Positions 18,091-28,176 are shown, counted from the stretch's first letter. The stretch: DNA of 64,000 nt from CAIMZW01 sp037135095 (GCA_037135095.1 JBAXKZ010000001.1:62001-126000); one strand, 5' to 3'. Notes: a model not told the origin generated them from the sequence alone. Translations and numbers: made by a program.

Positions 18091-19727
18091 TTGATGACCA
18101 ACTCCGCGCCGAAGTCGAAGAATGGATTGCTCTAGATCCAGATCCAATTACCGCCGCGCAACTTCGCCTCTGGCTTGCCGAAGAAAATGAAGTTCAACTA
18201 AAACAATCATTTTCTGGCTTTCTTCAATTCGGCACCGCGGGTTTGCGTGGTCCCATGGGACCTGGACCATCTTGTATGAATCGCGCCGTCGTTAGTCGAG
18301 CCGCCGCTGGCTTAGCGGTTTACATGAAAAATCATGGCTTATCATCGGTAGTTATTGGCCGGGATGCTCGCTATGGCTCAGAGGATTTCACTTTTGAAAG
18401 CGCCGAAATTTTTTCGGGAGCCGGGCTCGAAGTTTTTATCTTGCCGCGACCATTGCCAACTCCAGTTCTCGCCTTCGCAGTTAACGAACTAAAAGTAGGA
18501 GCCGGAGTCATGGTTACGGCAAGCCATAACCCACCACAAGACAATGGTTACAAGGTTTACCTAGGTGGCACCGTAGCCGGACAACGATATTACGGTTCGC
18601 AGATCGTGCCACCAGCGGACATTGAGATCGCCGCTGAAATTGCAAAGATTCATAGCTCCAGCCCCAGAGGAGCTGAGTGGACGATTCTTAATGACGATAT
18701 TTTTAACGAATACATTTCCAGAACCATCAAATTGGCCACTAAAAGCTATCAAAATAAAATTGTCTACTCTGCAATGCATGGCGTTGGCACCGAAACCGTA
18801 CAAGCGGTATTTGCTGCCGCTGGTTACGCCGCACCTATTTTGGTCGCTGCCCAAGCGCAGCCAGATCCCGACTTTCCAACCGTGCAATTTCCCAACCCAG
18901 AAGAGCCTGGCGCAATTGATCTATCGTTGCAGACCGCAAAAGAGAACGACGCCGATTTGGTAATTGCCAACGATCCAGATGCCGATCGCTGCGCAGCGGC
19001 AGCGTTGGATCCCAAAGTTGGATGGCGAATGTTGCGTGGCGATGAAGTTGGCGCACTGCTCGGTTATTTCATCGCCTCCGAAATGCCTGAATTGGTTGTT
19101 GGAAAATCTTTTGGAAACTCAATTGTCTCTTCATCAATTCTGAGCAAGATCGCGAGCCATCACCGAATTGAATTTCACGAAACGTTGACCGGCTTTAAAT
19201 GGTTGGCAAAGATTGAAAACTTGGGCTTTGGATATGAAGAAGCACTTGGGTATGCCGTGGATGCATTGACCGTTAACGATAAGGATGGCGTATCGGCCGC
19301 CTTGATGTTGGCTCAGGTTTTGGGCGTGCTAAAGGAGCGCAACACGGGAGTTATTGAATATTTGGATCAGATCTGGAATACCTATGGCTTCCATCGGACT
19401 GAACAAATTTCCATTCGCGTTGCCTCATTGGACCAGGTTGATCAAGTCCTCGCGAAGATCAGAAGCGATCGCCCCGAAGCTATTGCGGGCTATAAGGTAA
19501 TTAAGTTCGAAGATCTGCTAGTTCCTGAGAACGAGTTGCCACCAACTAACGGACTACGAATCTGGCTAGAACAGGGAGTAAGAATAATCATTCGACCTAG
19601 CGGCACCGAGGCAAAGTTGAAGTGTTACATTGAAGTCGTTCGCCCAGGTGGAACTGACCAAGATAAAGAGAGTGCCGAAACTATTGTGACTACCTTAAAG
19701 ACTGAACTACTTGCGATCCTCACATGA
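18087..19727 (+). CDS. pmmB: phospho-sugar mutase, likely phosphopentomutase (PmmB/PGM2-like)
   Basis: Alpha-D-phosphohexomutase superfamily, 546 residues. The active-site Ser is in TASHNP (Ser about 146), the metal loop is NDPDADR, the sugar-specificity loop is YEEALGY and the phosphate loop is RPSGTEAK. Database names for the family are phosphomannomutase, but its place between the phosphorylase and deoC strongly suggests it turns (deoxy)ribose-1-phosphate into the 5-phosphate, as eukaryotic PGM2 does. That function is inference. It overlaps both neighbours by 4 bases. Confidence 0.88.
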   Translation: MIDDQLRAEVEEWIALDPDPITAAQLRLWLAEENEVQLKQSFSGFLQFGTAGLRGPMGPGPSCMNRAVVSRAAAGLAVYMKNHGLSSVVIGRDARYGSEDFTFESAEIFSGAGLEVFILPRPLPTPVLAFAVNELKVGAGVMVTASHNPPQDNGYKVYLGGTVAGQRYYGSQIVPPADIEIAAEIAKIHSSSPRGAEWTILNDDIFNEYISRTIKLATKSYQNKIVYSAMHGVGTETVQAVFAAAGYAAPILVAAQAQPDPDFPTVQFPNPEEPGAIDLSLQTAKENDADLVIANDPDADRCAAAALDPKVGWRMLRGDEVGALLGYFIASEMPELVVGKSFGNSIVSSSILSKIASHHRIEFHETLTGFKWLAKIENLGFGYEEALGYAVDALTVNDKDGVSAALMLAQVLGVLKERNTGVIEYLDQIWNTYGFHRTEQISIRVASLDQVDQVLAKIRSDRPEAIAGYKVIKFEDLLVPENELPPTNGLRIWLEQGVRIIIRPSGTEAKLKCYIEVVRPGGTDQDKESAETIVTTLKTELLAILT

Positions 19728-20659
19728 TAATTGATGGCAGTGAATCATCACTGCGCCACTTTCTAGGAAACTTACCTGCGGTTGATCAAGTCGGAGCAGA
19801 TTCTAGGGCGGCAATGTTGGCGACCCGAAGCATTAAGAATAGTAGTAAAAAATGGGCCATCGATTTAGCGATCTCAATGGTTGATCTAACTACGCTCGAA
19901 GGCGCCGATACCCCCGGAAAGGTAAGGGCGCTCTGCACTAAAGCGGTCCGCCCAGATCCAATGGATTCATCGGTCCCAAGCGTTGGTGCGGTCTGCGTTT
20001 ACAACGACATGGTAAAAATTGCTCGAACTCAACTTGATTCAATTGGTGGTGGCGCGATCCATGTAGCCGCCGTGACGACAGCTTTCCCTTCAGGTCGGGC
20101 TTCCATCGAAGTTAAGCGCCAAGATACCCAAGACGCAATCGATGCCGGGGCAACCGAGATTGATATGGTCATTGACCGCGGTGCATTCTTGTCGGGAAAC
20201 CTTGGCAAAGTTTTTGATGAAATCGTTCTCATTAAATCGCTTTGTGGCGATCGTGCGCATCTGAAAGTCATTCTCGAAACCGGCGAGCTTGTTACCTATG
20301 ACAATGTCCGAAAAGCCTCTTATTTAGCGATGTTAGCTGGTGCGGATTTTATTAAAACCAGCACCGGGAAAATCGCGCCAGCCGCAACCGCGCCCGTAGT
20401 TTTGGTAATGCTCGAAGCGGTACGAGACTTCTACCAACTTTCTGGCCGCCGAATTGGCGTAAAACCAGCGGGTGGTATTAGAAATACAAAAGATGCAATC
20501 AAGCAGCTCGTGCTAGTTAATGAAACCGCTGGGCCGGAATGGTTGAAGCCATCACTTTTTAGAATCGGTGCCAGTGCACTTTTAAATGATTTACTGATGC
20601 AAAGAATGAAGATGCGTGAAGGTTTTTACTCCAGCCCAAATTATGTGACCCTAGATTAA
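19724..20659 (+). CDS. deoC: deoxyribose-phosphate aldolase
   Basis: Splits deoxyribose-5-phosphate into acetaldehyde and glyceraldehyde-3-phosphate. At 311 residues it belongs to the long form. The Schiff-base Lys is in DFIKTSTGK (about 211), with a second active-site Lys in GVKPAGG and acidic residues in EIDMVID. It overlaps the mutase by 4 bases and the next gene by 1, so the products are made together. The acetaldehyde formed is presumably taken by the downstream dehydrogenase. Confidence 0.93.
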   Translation: MIIDGSESSLRHFLGNLPAVDQVGADSRAAMLATRSIKNSSKKWAIDLAISMVDLTTLEGADTPGKVRALCTKAVRPDPMDSSVPSVGAVCVYNDMVKIARTQLDSIGGGAIHVAAVTTAFPSGRASIEVKRQDTQDAIDAGATEIDMVIDRGAFLSGNLGKVFDEIVLIKSLCGDRAHLKVILETGELVTYDNVRKASYLAMLAGADFIKTSTGKIAPAATAPVVLVMLEAVRDFYQLSGRRIGVKPAGGIRNTKDAIKQLVLVNETAGPEWLKPSLFRIGASALLNDLLMQRMKMREGFYSSPNYVTLD

Positions 20660-22113
20660 TGGAATCGAATATGAGCAACTTTGAATATGCGTCAGCACCA
20701 GAATCAACTGCGATTCTCAATATCGCCCCACAGTACGGCTTATTTATAGGCGGTAAATTTGTTGACGCCAAAAGCCAACAGTTTTTTCCAACAATCAACC
20801 CCGCAACCGAGAAAATAATTTCGCAGATTAGTTTGGCTACGGAGGTAGATGTCGATATTGCCGTGGCAGCGGCTCGTGGCGCATATAACAAAGTCTGGTC
20901 CAAACTTTCCGCCGCCGAACGCGGTAAGTACCTCTTTCGAATTGCTCGAATTCTTCAGGAACGTGCTCGAGAATTCGCCGTTCTTGAAACTCTAGATAAC
21001 GGTAAGCCGATTCGAGAATCTCGCGATGTGGATGTCCCACTTTCGGCAGCGCATTTTTTCTACCATGCTGGATGGGCGGACAAACTTTCACATGCTGGAT
21101 TTGGTACCGATCCAAAACCACATGGCGTCGTCGCTCAAATCATTCCGTGGAATTTCCCACTATTGATGTTGGCCTGGAAAGTTGCTCCAGCCCTTGCAAC
21201 CGGTAACACCGTCGTTCTGAAACCAGCCGAGACGACCCCAATGACAGCCCTCTTATTTGCAGAAGTTTGCCAACAGGCCGGACTTCCTGACGGTGTAGTA
21301 AATATTGTTACTGGCGATGGCTCCACCGGAGCTCTGTTGGTTAACCACCCAGATGTCGACAAGATCGCCTTCACTGGATCTACTTCAGTTGGTAAAGCCA
21401 TTGCGCGCGCCGTCTCTGGCACCAAGAAAAGCTTGACGCTAGAACTTGGCGGCAAGGCGGCCAATATCGTCTTCGACGATGCCCCGATTGATGAGACCGT
21501 TGAAGGAATCGTCAATGGAATCTTCTTCAATCAAGGCCATGTTTGTTGTGCCGGATCCAGATTATTGCTTCAGGAAAACATTAGCGAACAACTTTTAGAG
21601 AAGTTTAAGCACCGAATGTCACAGATTAGAGTTGGCGATCCGATGGACAAGAACACCGATCTGGGCGCAATTAACAGCGCCGAACAATTGGCTCGCATAA
21701 ATGAGTTGGCCAATTCCGGCGATGCCGAAGGGGCGCAGCGATGGAGTCCGGCGTGTGAGCTACCAACAACCGGCTTCTGGTATCCCCCAACGATCTTCAC
21801 AGGAGTTACCCAAGCGCACCGAATTGCGCGCGAAGAAATCTTCGGACCAGTGCTTTCAGTTCTCACCTTCAGAACGCCGCAAGAAGCTATCGAAAAGGCT
21901 AATAACACCCCTTACGGACTCTCTGCCGGTGTCTGGAGCGATAAAGGTTCGCGAATTCTTTGGGCTAGCCAACGACTGCGCGCTGGTGTGATCTGGGCTA
22001 ACACCTTCAATAAGTTTGATCCAGCAAGCCCCTTCGGTGGCTATAAGGAATCTGGCTGGGGCCGCGAAGGCGGTCGTCACGGACTGGCAGCTTATGTAAA
22101 GGGTGGAAAATAA
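20659..22113 (+). CDS. NAD(P)-dependent aldehyde dehydrogenase
   Basis: A full-length 484-residue aldehyde dehydrogenase. Motifs include IIPWNFPLL (cofactor), FTGSTSVGK, the catalytic Glu in LELGGKAAN and the catalytic Cys in GHVCCAGSR. Linked to deoC by a one-base TAATG overlap, it probably oxidises the acetaldehyde released by DeoC to acetate; this is inference from context. An in-frame ATG four codons in (MSNFEY) is an alternative start. Confidence 0.9.
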   Translation: MESNMSNFEYASAPESTAILNIAPQYGLFIGGKFVDAKSQQFFPTINPATEKIISQISLATEVDVDIAVAAARGAYNKVWSKLSAAERGKYLFRIARILQERAREFAVLETLDNGKPIRESRDVDVPLSAAHFFYHAGWADKLSHAGFGTDPKPHGVVAQIIPWNFPLLMLAWKVAPALATGNTVVLKPAETTPMTALLFAEVCQQAGLPDGVVNIVTGDGSTGALLVNHPDVDKIAFTGSTSVGKAIARAVSGTKKSLTLELGGKAANIVFDDAPIDETVEGIVNGIFFNQGHVCCAGSRLLLQENISEQLLEKFKHRMSQIRVGDPMDKNTDLGAINSAEQLARINELANSGDAEGAQRWSPACELPTTGFWYPPTIFTGVTQAHRIAREEIFGPVLSVLTFRTPQEAIEKANNTPYGLSAGVWSDKGSRILWASQRLRAGVIWANTFNKFDPASPFGGYKESGWGREGGRHGLAAYVKGGK

Positions 22114-22114
22114 A

Positions 22115-22954
22115 ATGCGCATCGATGTTAAGAAAACCTACAAACTTTATATCGGCGGCGCTTTCCCTCGAAGTGAGTCCGGCCGAGTTTATGAAATTAA
22201 CGATGCCGAAGGAAACTTCTTGGCTAACCCTTCGCTAGCTTCTCGTAAAGATCTTCGCGATAGCGTTGTAAGCGCTCGAGGCGCCTTTGGCGGCTGGAGC
22301 GGTGCTACCGCTTACAACCGCGGGCAAGTTCTATATCGAGTTGCGGAGTTGATGGAGGGGCGAACCTTTCAATTCGCCGAAGAGATCGCAGCACTTGAGG
22401 GCGTTAATTTCAAGAACGCAAAGTCCCAGGTGGCCGATGCCGTTGATTGTTGGGTTTGGTATGCCGGTTGGTGTGACAAGATCGCATCTGTAAGCGGCTC
22501 TACTAACTCGGTCTCCGGACCATTCTATAATTTCACCGTTCCAGAAAGTTTGGGAGTAGTTGGCATCTTTGCCGATCAACAAAGCGCCCTTCTTGGTTTA
22601 GTTGCAGGTTTGGCGCCAGTTCTTGCCGGCGGAAATACTGCAGTTGTCATTGCATCCGAAAAATATCCACTTCCAGCAATCACATTGAGCGAAGTCCTAG
22701 CAACAAGTGATGTCCCAGCTGGGGTCGTAAATATTCTGACTGGCAGCAGCGCAGAACTTGCACCATGGCTCGGCAGCCACATGGATATCGATGGCATCGA
22801 TTTATCTGGACTTTCCAAAAAAGAGGAGGCTGAAGTTCGATTGGCCGGAGTGGAAAACTTAAAGCGAATCTTCCGCTTTAGTGATTCTAATTCTCTTGCC
22901 CGCGTTCAAGCCTTTATGGAGAACAAAACAGTCTGGCACCCCATCGGTGTTTGA
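22115..22954 (+). CDS. truncated aldehyde dehydrogenase-like protein lacking the catalytic domain
   Basis: A 279-residue protein matching only the N-terminal, cofactor-binding half of aldehyde dehydrogenases (YIGGAFPRSESG, then a degenerate GVVGIFAD where PWNFP is normal, then GVVNILTG). It stops before the region that would hold the catalytic Cys. It is a clean open frame without internal stops, set one base after the active dehydrogenase gene. It is therefore more likely a kept non-catalytic partner than a fresh pseudogene, like the inert second domain of ALDH16-type proteins. The ATG at 22115 is used. Confidence 0.75.
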   Translation: MRIDVKKTYKLYIGGAFPRSESGRVYEINDAEGNFLANPSLASRKDLRDSVVSARGAFGGWSGATAYNRGQVLYRVAELMEGRTFQFAEEIAALEGVNFKNAKSQVADAVDCWVWYAGWCDKIASVSGSTNSVSGPFYNFTVPESLGVVGIFADQQSALLGLVAGLAPVLAGGNTAVVIASEKYPLPAITLSEVLATSDVPAGVVNILTGSSAELAPWLGSHMDIDGIDLSGLSKKEEAEVRLAGVENLKRIFRFSDSNSLARVQAFMENKTVWHPIGV

Positions 22955-22956
22955 AG

Positions 22957-24051
22957 TTATTCCGCTGCTAACGCAAGGTAGCGCGGTTTCACAACCTGCT
23001 CAATAATCGCCAGGCGCTCCTCAAAAGGAATAAAGGCGCTCTTAAGCGCATTTATTGTGACGCGCTGCAGATCCAGAAGCGTCCAATCAAAAGCCTTGAC
23101 GACTTCGGCCATCTCATGAGTCATAGAAGTTCGGCTCATTAATCGATTATCGGTATTAATTGTTACGCGAAAGCGCAACTTTTCTAGGATCCCAATTGGG
23201 TGGGATTCAATGGTTGCCGCTGCGCCAGTCTGGAGATTGGAAGTCGGGCAGAGCTCTAACGGAATTCGACGGTCTCGTACATAAGAAGCCAGCAGTCCGA
23301 GAACGGGCTCTGGACCTGTGAAGTCAATATCTTCAATGATTCGAACGCCGTGGCCTAACCGTTCGGCGCCGCACATTTGAATCGCCTGCCAAATCGATGG
23401 CAATCCGAATGCTTCGCCGGCGTGAATCGTAAAGTGCGCGTTGGCTTGGCGCAGATAGTCAAATGCTTCTTGTTGTTTAGTTGGTGGAAAGCCATCCTCG
23501 GGTCCAGCGATATCAAATCCGACTACGCCCCGATCGCGAAACTCAACAACCTTCTCCGCTACCAATTGCGCGTGATCGTTCTGTCTAAGGGCGCAAAGAA
23601 GTTGCTCGACCCGAATCGGAGTCCCTTCTGCCGTTGCCGCCGCCATCCCTTGCTTGAAACCTTCGGTAGTTGCTTCGATCACTTGGTTGAGGTTTAAACC
23701 TCTAGAAGTAAAAAGCTCAGGTGCACCTCTGACTTCGGCGTAGACCACACCGTCGCGGGCAAGATCAATGGCACATTCTTTAGCGACTCGAATAATTGCC
23801 GCTTCGGTCTGCATCACGGCAATCGTGTGTTCAAAGGTCTCTAAGTAACGAACCAAAGAACCAGAGTCACACGACTCTTGGAACCAGTCGGCGAGCGCTG
23901 CAGGGTCTTTGGTTGGAAGCGCCTCGTAGCCAATTTCGTTGGCTAGTTCAATTATGGTTTGAGGACGCAAGCCACCATCCAAGTGGTCATGGATAACTGC
24001 CTTTGGAGCTCGCTTAATTTGATCTAGCGTCGGAATGGAATTTAGCGACAT
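22957..24051 (-). CDS. add: adenosine deaminase
   Basis: Zinc hydrolase converting (deoxy)adenosine to (deoxy)inosine; 364 residues. Metal and catalytic motifs: HDHLDGGLRP (HxH), HAGE, the LGHGVRI helix and CPTSN, with INTDN near the end. The ATG at 24051 follows the deoA stop by 2 bases, with GAAGG upstream. It ends 2 bases from the convergent aldehyde dehydrogenase-like gene. The cdd-deoA-add order matches Rv3315c-Rv3313c. Confidence 0.94.
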   Translation of the reverse strand: MSLNSIPTLDQIKRAPKAVIHDHLDGGLRPQTIIELANEIGYEALPTKDPAALADWFQESCDSGSLVRYLETFEHTIAVMQTEAAIIRVAKECAIDLARDGVVYAEVRGAPELFTSRGLNLNQVIEATTEGFKQGMAAATAEGTPIRVEQLLCALRQNDHAQLVAEKVVEFRDRGVVGFDIAGPEDGFPPTKQQEAFDYLRQANAHFTIHAGEAFGLPSIWQAIQMCGAERLGHGVRIIEDIDFTGPEPVLGLLASYVRDRRIPLELCPTSNLQTGAAATIESHPIGILEKLRFRVTINTDNRLMSRTSMTHEMAEVVKAFDWTLLDLQRVTINALKSAFIPFEERLAIIEQVVKPRYLALAAE

Positions 24052-24053
24052 GG

Positions 24054-25355
24054 TCAACCTTCTATTCGATCAATAATTAGTGGCAAACGTTCTAACTTTT
24101 CACCAGTCGAACTAATTCGCAGCGCACCTGAAAGTGCATCAGTTGCCCTGGCAAATCGTTCTGGCTCATCGGTGTGCAAAGTAAAAATAGATTGCCCTTT
24201 TTTAACCTGCTCCCCAGGTTTGGCATGAATCTCAATTCCAGCACCGGCTTGGACTTGTTCTCCCTGACGAGAGCGGCCAGCGCCTAAGCGCCAAGCAGCG
24301 ATGCCAACTTTCATCGCATCCATCCCGATTAACTCGCCATCGGCATCGGCCAGAAATTCAATCTTCTCTTTTGCCACAGGAAGTGCGGCGTCAGGATCGC
24401 CACCTTGAGCTTTGATCATTCGACGCCACGAATCCATTGCGGCACCATTCTTGAGCGCCTCGGCGGGATCTAGCTTGGATTTAACGCCGGCGGCGGCCAA
24501 CATTTCGCGCGCCAAAATTACCGTTAATTCCACAATATCTGCGGGGCCGCCCCCGGCTAGAACTTCAACGGATTCCCGAACTTCCAAGGCATTTCCGGCG
24601 GTCAAGCCCAGTGGCACATCCATTGCAGTCACCAGCGCCAGGGTCTTTACGCCCGCTCTGGTTCCAAGTTCCACCATGGTGCGCGCCAGCTCCTTAGCCC
24701 GCTCCGGTTGGCTCATAAAGGCTCCTACGCCTGTTTTAACATCTAATACCAGGGCGCCGGTGCCTTCGGCGATCTTCTTACTCATGATGGATGAGGCGAT
24801 CAATGGGATCGCTTCAACCGTTGCCGTTACATCCCGAAGGGCATAAAGCTTCTTATCCGCTGGGGCCAATCCTGCCCCAGCGGCACAAATCACAGCGCCG
24901 CAATCTTGGAGTACCGCCAACATTTCGGCGTTGCTTAAGGAAGCTCGCCAGCCCGGAATCGACTCTAATTTATCTAAGGTGCCACCGGTGTGGCCTAAAC
25001 CGCGACCGGAAAGTTGTGGCACCGCAGCACCGCATGCTGCAACCAATGGGGCTAATGGCAAGGTGATCTTGTCGCCGACGCCACCGGTGGAGTGCTTATC
25101 AACTGTTGGTCGATCGAGCGCTGACCATTCCATCCGTTCGCCAGAATTGATCATTGCATCAGTCCAGCGCGAAATCTCACGTGAGTTCATGCCATTCAGC
25201 AATATCGCCATAAGAAGCGCCGACATCTGCTCATCAGCGACTACCCCGCGGGTGTAAGCGTCGATGACCCAATCGATTTGTTCATTTGAAAGTTCATGTC
25301 GATCGCGTTTAGCTGCGATAACTTCTACCGCTGCGAAGTTTTCCGTTTTGCTCAA
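24054..25355 (-). CDS. deoA: thymidine/pyrimidine-nucleoside phosphorylase
   Basis: Phosphorolyses thymidine and deoxyuridine to base plus deoxyribose-1-phosphate; 433 residues. The glycosyltransferase-family signature is seen in KHSTGGVGDK and SGRGLGHTGGTLDKLE, and a C-terminal swivel domain ends at about 430. The start is read as TTG at 25355, overlapping the cdd stop (TTGA); the longer frame would lie inside cdd. Deoxyribose-1-phosphate then needs the mutase and DeoC encoded on the facing strand. Confidence 0.93.
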   Translation of the reverse strand: MSKTENFAAVEVIAAKRDRHELSNEQIDWVIDAYTRGVVADEQMSALLMAILLNGMNSREISRWTDAMINSGERMEWSALDRPTVDKHSTGGVGDKITLPLAPLVAACGAAVPQLSGRGLGHTGGTLDKLESIPGWRASLSNAEMLAVLQDCGAVICAAGAGLAPADKKLYALRDVTATVEAIPLIASSIMSKKIAEGTGALVLDVKTGVGAFMSQPERAKELARTMVELGTRAGVKTLALVTAMDVPLGLTAGNALEVRESVEVLAGGGPADIVELTVILAREMLAAAGVKSKLDPAEALKNGAAMDSWRRMIKAQGGDPDAALPVAKEKIEFLADADGELIGMDAMKVGIAAWRLGAGRSRQGEQVQAGAGIEIHAKPGEQVKKGQSIFTLHTDEPERFARATDALSGALRISSTGEKLERLPLIIDRIEG

Positions 25356-25750
25356 GGAGTGATTCCTAAATCTTCGGGACCAAATGCCCAAGGCAATAAC
25401 TTGGACATCGGTAATGGGCCATCTGGTGTCATAAAAAGAAGATCGTTTCCACCGTGTTCAAACAATAATTGTCGACAGCGCCCACAGGGTGAAAGATAAG
25501 AACCACTGCTATCAACACAAACGGCGGCAACTAATCGGCCACCCCCGCTGGCTACTAGATTCGAAACTAAGCCACACTCCGCACAAAGTCCCAATCCATA
25601 ACTGGCATTCTCGACATTGGTCCCCGTAACAATTCGACCATCGTCTACTAATGCCGCAACGCCAACGGGAAACTTCGAATACGGTGAATATGATCGCGTC
25701 ATAATTGTTTTAGCTTCTCGGTGAAGTAGCTCCCAATCAATTGAAATCAT
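25352..25750 (-). CDS. cdd: cytidine deaminase
   Basis: Homotetrameric-type zinc deaminase turning (deoxy)cytidine into (deoxy)uridine; 132 residues. The zinc site is AECG plus PCGRC, with the substrate motif NVENASYG. Its ATG overlaps the stop of the upstream permease gene and its stop overlaps deoA, so uptake and salvage are joined in one message. Confidence 0.95.
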   Translation of the reverse strand: MISIDWELLHREAKTIMTRSYSPYSKFPVGVAALVDDGRIVTGTNVENASYGLGLCAECGLVSNLVASGGGRLVAAVCVDSSGSYLSPCGRCRQLLFEHGGNDLLFMTPDGPLPMSKLLPWAFGPEDLGITP

Positions 25751-27006
25751 TTAGATTCGCCTCGGTGATAAGGAATTCCATCGGCTGCCGGTGCTCGAAC
25801 TCTGCCAACAAATCCAGTAACGGCAATAACGGTGGCGATATACGGAACCATCAACATAAACTCAGATGGAATTGGGGTGCCGATAATCGAGAGCACTCCT
25901 TGTAGATTGTCAGCAAAGCCAAAGAGTAGCGCGGCAGCGACCGCACCCAGAGGGCTCCAACGACCAAAGATCACTGCAGCTAAAGCAATAAAGCCCTTAC
26001 CTGCCGTCATCTCTTTACCAAAGGCACCTACTGCGCCAACCGTGAAGTAGGCACCACCGAGTCCTGCCACAAGACCGGCAATAATCACATTGCGAAACCT
26101 AATTGCATTGACGTTGATACCAACGCTGTCGGCTGCTGTTGGATGTTCACCAACCGCTCTGGTACGAAGCCCCCATCGGGTTTTAAAGAGCGATAGATGG
26201 GTAGCCGCAACGACCAAATACATTAGGTAGACAATGATGGTTTGGTAGAAAAAGATTGGTCCCAAGACTGGAATTTTCCAGAGAATCGGAATTTTTATCG
26301 GCGAAAGGATGGGGCCAGAGTTCCAAGTATTTTGGTATGGAATCAGCAACTTCTTGTATAGGAAGTCGGTTATACCGATTACTAATACATTTAATACGAA
26401 ACCTAAGATGACTTGGTCAATAGAGAATTTGATGGCAAAGGTTGCCAAGAGCAGCGAAATCATGGCGCCAGCAAGTGGCGCAACTAGTAGCCCCCAGGTT
26501 GTGTTGTGGGTAAGGCTCGCAACTACTCCCGACGCAAATGCGCCTGCAAGTAGTTGGCCTTCGATCGCGATATTGATAACTCCAGATCGCTCACTGAGAA
26601 CGCCGGCCATTGAGCCAAAGATCAACGGAACTGAAAGCAATAGCGCGCCTTGCAGTAATCCAGTAAATGGTATGAATTTTCCGCTGGCTGCCCAGCAAAG
26701 AAAGGACATAACCAATCCGAATCCAGTAATTCCACTGGCCAGGCGAATCGTCTTTCGGGCTCGAAATTGGAACAAAGCCAAAGTAGAACCCGATAACGAA
26801 ATTAAACTAAAGATCAGCGAACCAGTCTTCGCATTAATTACCCACTGATTTAGCGCGATCCATTCCTTATCGAGAACAAAACCAAAGGTAACTGGATCCT
26901 TTGACTTAGCCATTATGGCAAATGTAATAAGTGCGGCAAAGGAGAGAACGAACATAACGATGACGCCAACCCGACGGCGACGTTCAGCTGCAGATAAGTT
27001 CTCCAT
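25747..27006 (-). CDS. nucleoside ABC transporter permease, second subunit
   Basis: A 419-residue integral membrane protein of the BPD_transp_2 family with about ten hydrophobic segments. The N-terminal portion (1-110) carries two extra membrane segments. The EERSG-type motif LSERSGVINIAIEGQL (about 135-150) is characteristic of the second permease in BmpA-type nucleoside importers (NupQ/YufQ-like). It follows the first permease with no gap, and cdd overlaps its end. Nucleoside specificity is inferred from the downstream deaminase and phosphorylase genes. Confidence 0.88.
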   Translation of the reverse strand: MENLSAAERRRRVGVIVMFVLSFAALITFAIMAKSKDPVTFGFVLDKEWIALNQWVINAKTGSLIFSLISLSGSTLALFQFRARKTIRLASGITGFGLVMSFLCWAASGKFIPFTGLLQGALLLSVPLIFGSMAGVLSERSGVINIAIEGQLLAGAFASGVVASLTHNTTWGLLVAPLAGAMISLLLATFAIKFSIDQVILGFVLNVLVIGITDFLYKKLLIPYQNTWNSGPILSPIKIPILWKIPVLGPIFFYQTIIVYLMYLVVAATHLSLFKTRWGLRTRAVGEHPTAADSVGINVNAIRFRNVIIAGLVAGLGGAYFTVGAVGAFGKEMTAGKGFIALAAVIFGRWSPLGAVAAALLFGFADNLQGVLSIIGTPIPSEFMLMVPYIATVIAVTGFVGRVRAPAADGIPYHRGESK

Positions 27007-28176
27007 TTATCCATTCCATCCTTTGGAAACTATTCCGCCGGAAACTTTAAGTCCCTTAAATCGGAAGATTGTTCGAACGAGAGTCGGGGCTGCGATAAAG
27101 AGAACAACCAGAGCTTGAATAACCAAGACAATGTCAATTGGTGTGGAAGTATTTGCCTGCATCGTTAACCCGCCGGCCCGAAGCGCGCCAAAAAGTATGG
27201 CGGCAAAAACGGTGCCGATTGGTTGTGCTCGCCCTAGAAGTGCGACGGTAATAGCATCGAAACCGAAATTGCCGGCAGTTCCGGCCGTTAAAGAGTAGTC
27301 ACTTCCTAAAACGTGAACCGCCCCACCAAGCCCAGCTAGCGCCCCACAGATAACCATTGCTGAAGTCATAACAAAGGGAACAGAAATTCCGGCGGTTTTG
27401 GCTGCCGCAGTATTGGCTCCAACAGCGCGGAAGCGGAAACCCCAAGTGCTTCGCGATAACAACCACCAGACAAATCCTGCCGCCGCCAACGCCACAAGAA
27501 TGCCAGCATTAACGCGCATGCTTTCTCCGGCCAGGTGTGGCAATCTGGCATTTGGACCAACCTGAGGTGCGATCGGATCTTTTCGACCCTTCTGCAAGAA
27601 GGCAGTGGTACTAAGTAAATAAAGAAGAAAATATGAAGCTACATAATTGAGCATGATGGTCACGATGACTTCGTGTGCTCCCGTACGAGCTTTTAGCAGC
27701 CCAACTAAGCCACCCCATAGTCCAGCAAGAATTACGCCAGCTAACATGGCAAGGATTACGTGAATCACTGGTGGCAGGTTGTAATGAAAACCAACATAGG
27801 AGGCACCAACTGCGCCAAAAATGAATTGACCCTGGGCACCGATATTGAACAGACCGGCACGGAAAGCAAGAGCTACTGAAAGACCCGCCAAAATTAGCGG
27901 CGCCGCCGAAACCATAGTTTCTGAAAGCGGATAAAAACCTTGGAGCAGGGTGTGGCCACGAGCCAGATTTGGATCATAAACCGCTCCTTGGAAGAGCGCC
28001 AAATATGCGTTTCCTGCCGCTGCCAGACCCGCTCGTAAAATCTTAAGCGGCGAACCGGCCTTTAAAACAACCGAATCTGAGAAGGCGATCAACAGACCAC
28101 CAAAAAACAGAGCTAACGAGAATGCCAGGGCTGGAAGGGCGACCGGTTGAAAGGTGGATTTCTTAATCCGCATCAT
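27007..28176 (-). CDS. nucleoside ABC transporter permease, first subunit
   Basis: A 389-residue membrane protein of the BPD_transp_2 family (NupP/YufP-like) with about ten hydrophobic segments and the conserved LAFRAGLFNIGAQGQF motif. The ATG overlaps the ATPase stop by 4 bases. It pairs with the second permease to form the channel. Confidence 0.88.
   Translation of the reverse strand: MMRIKKSTFQPVALPALAFSLALFFGGLLIAFSDSVVLKAGSPLKILRAGLAAAGNAYLALFQGAVYDPNLARGHTLLQGFYPLSETMVSAAPLILAGLSVALAFRAGLFNIGAQGQFIFGAVGASYVGFHYNLPPVIHVILAMLAGVILAGLWGGLVGLLKARTGAHEVIVTIMLNYVASYFLLYLLSTTAFLQKGRKDPIAPQVGPNARLPHLAGESMRVNAGILVALAAAGFVWWLLSRSTWGFRFRAVGANTAAAKTAGISVPFVMTSAMVICGALAGLGGAVHVLGSDYSLTAGTAGNFGFDAITVALLGRAQPIGTVFAAILFGALRAGGLTMQANTSTPIDIVLVIQALVVLFIAAPTLVRTIFRFKGLKVSGGIVSKGWNG

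Noticed and set aside
24412..24846. 144-codon plus-strand open frame opposite deoA
   Set aside because: It is antisense to a clear enzyme gene, with low-complexity composition and no recognisable motif.
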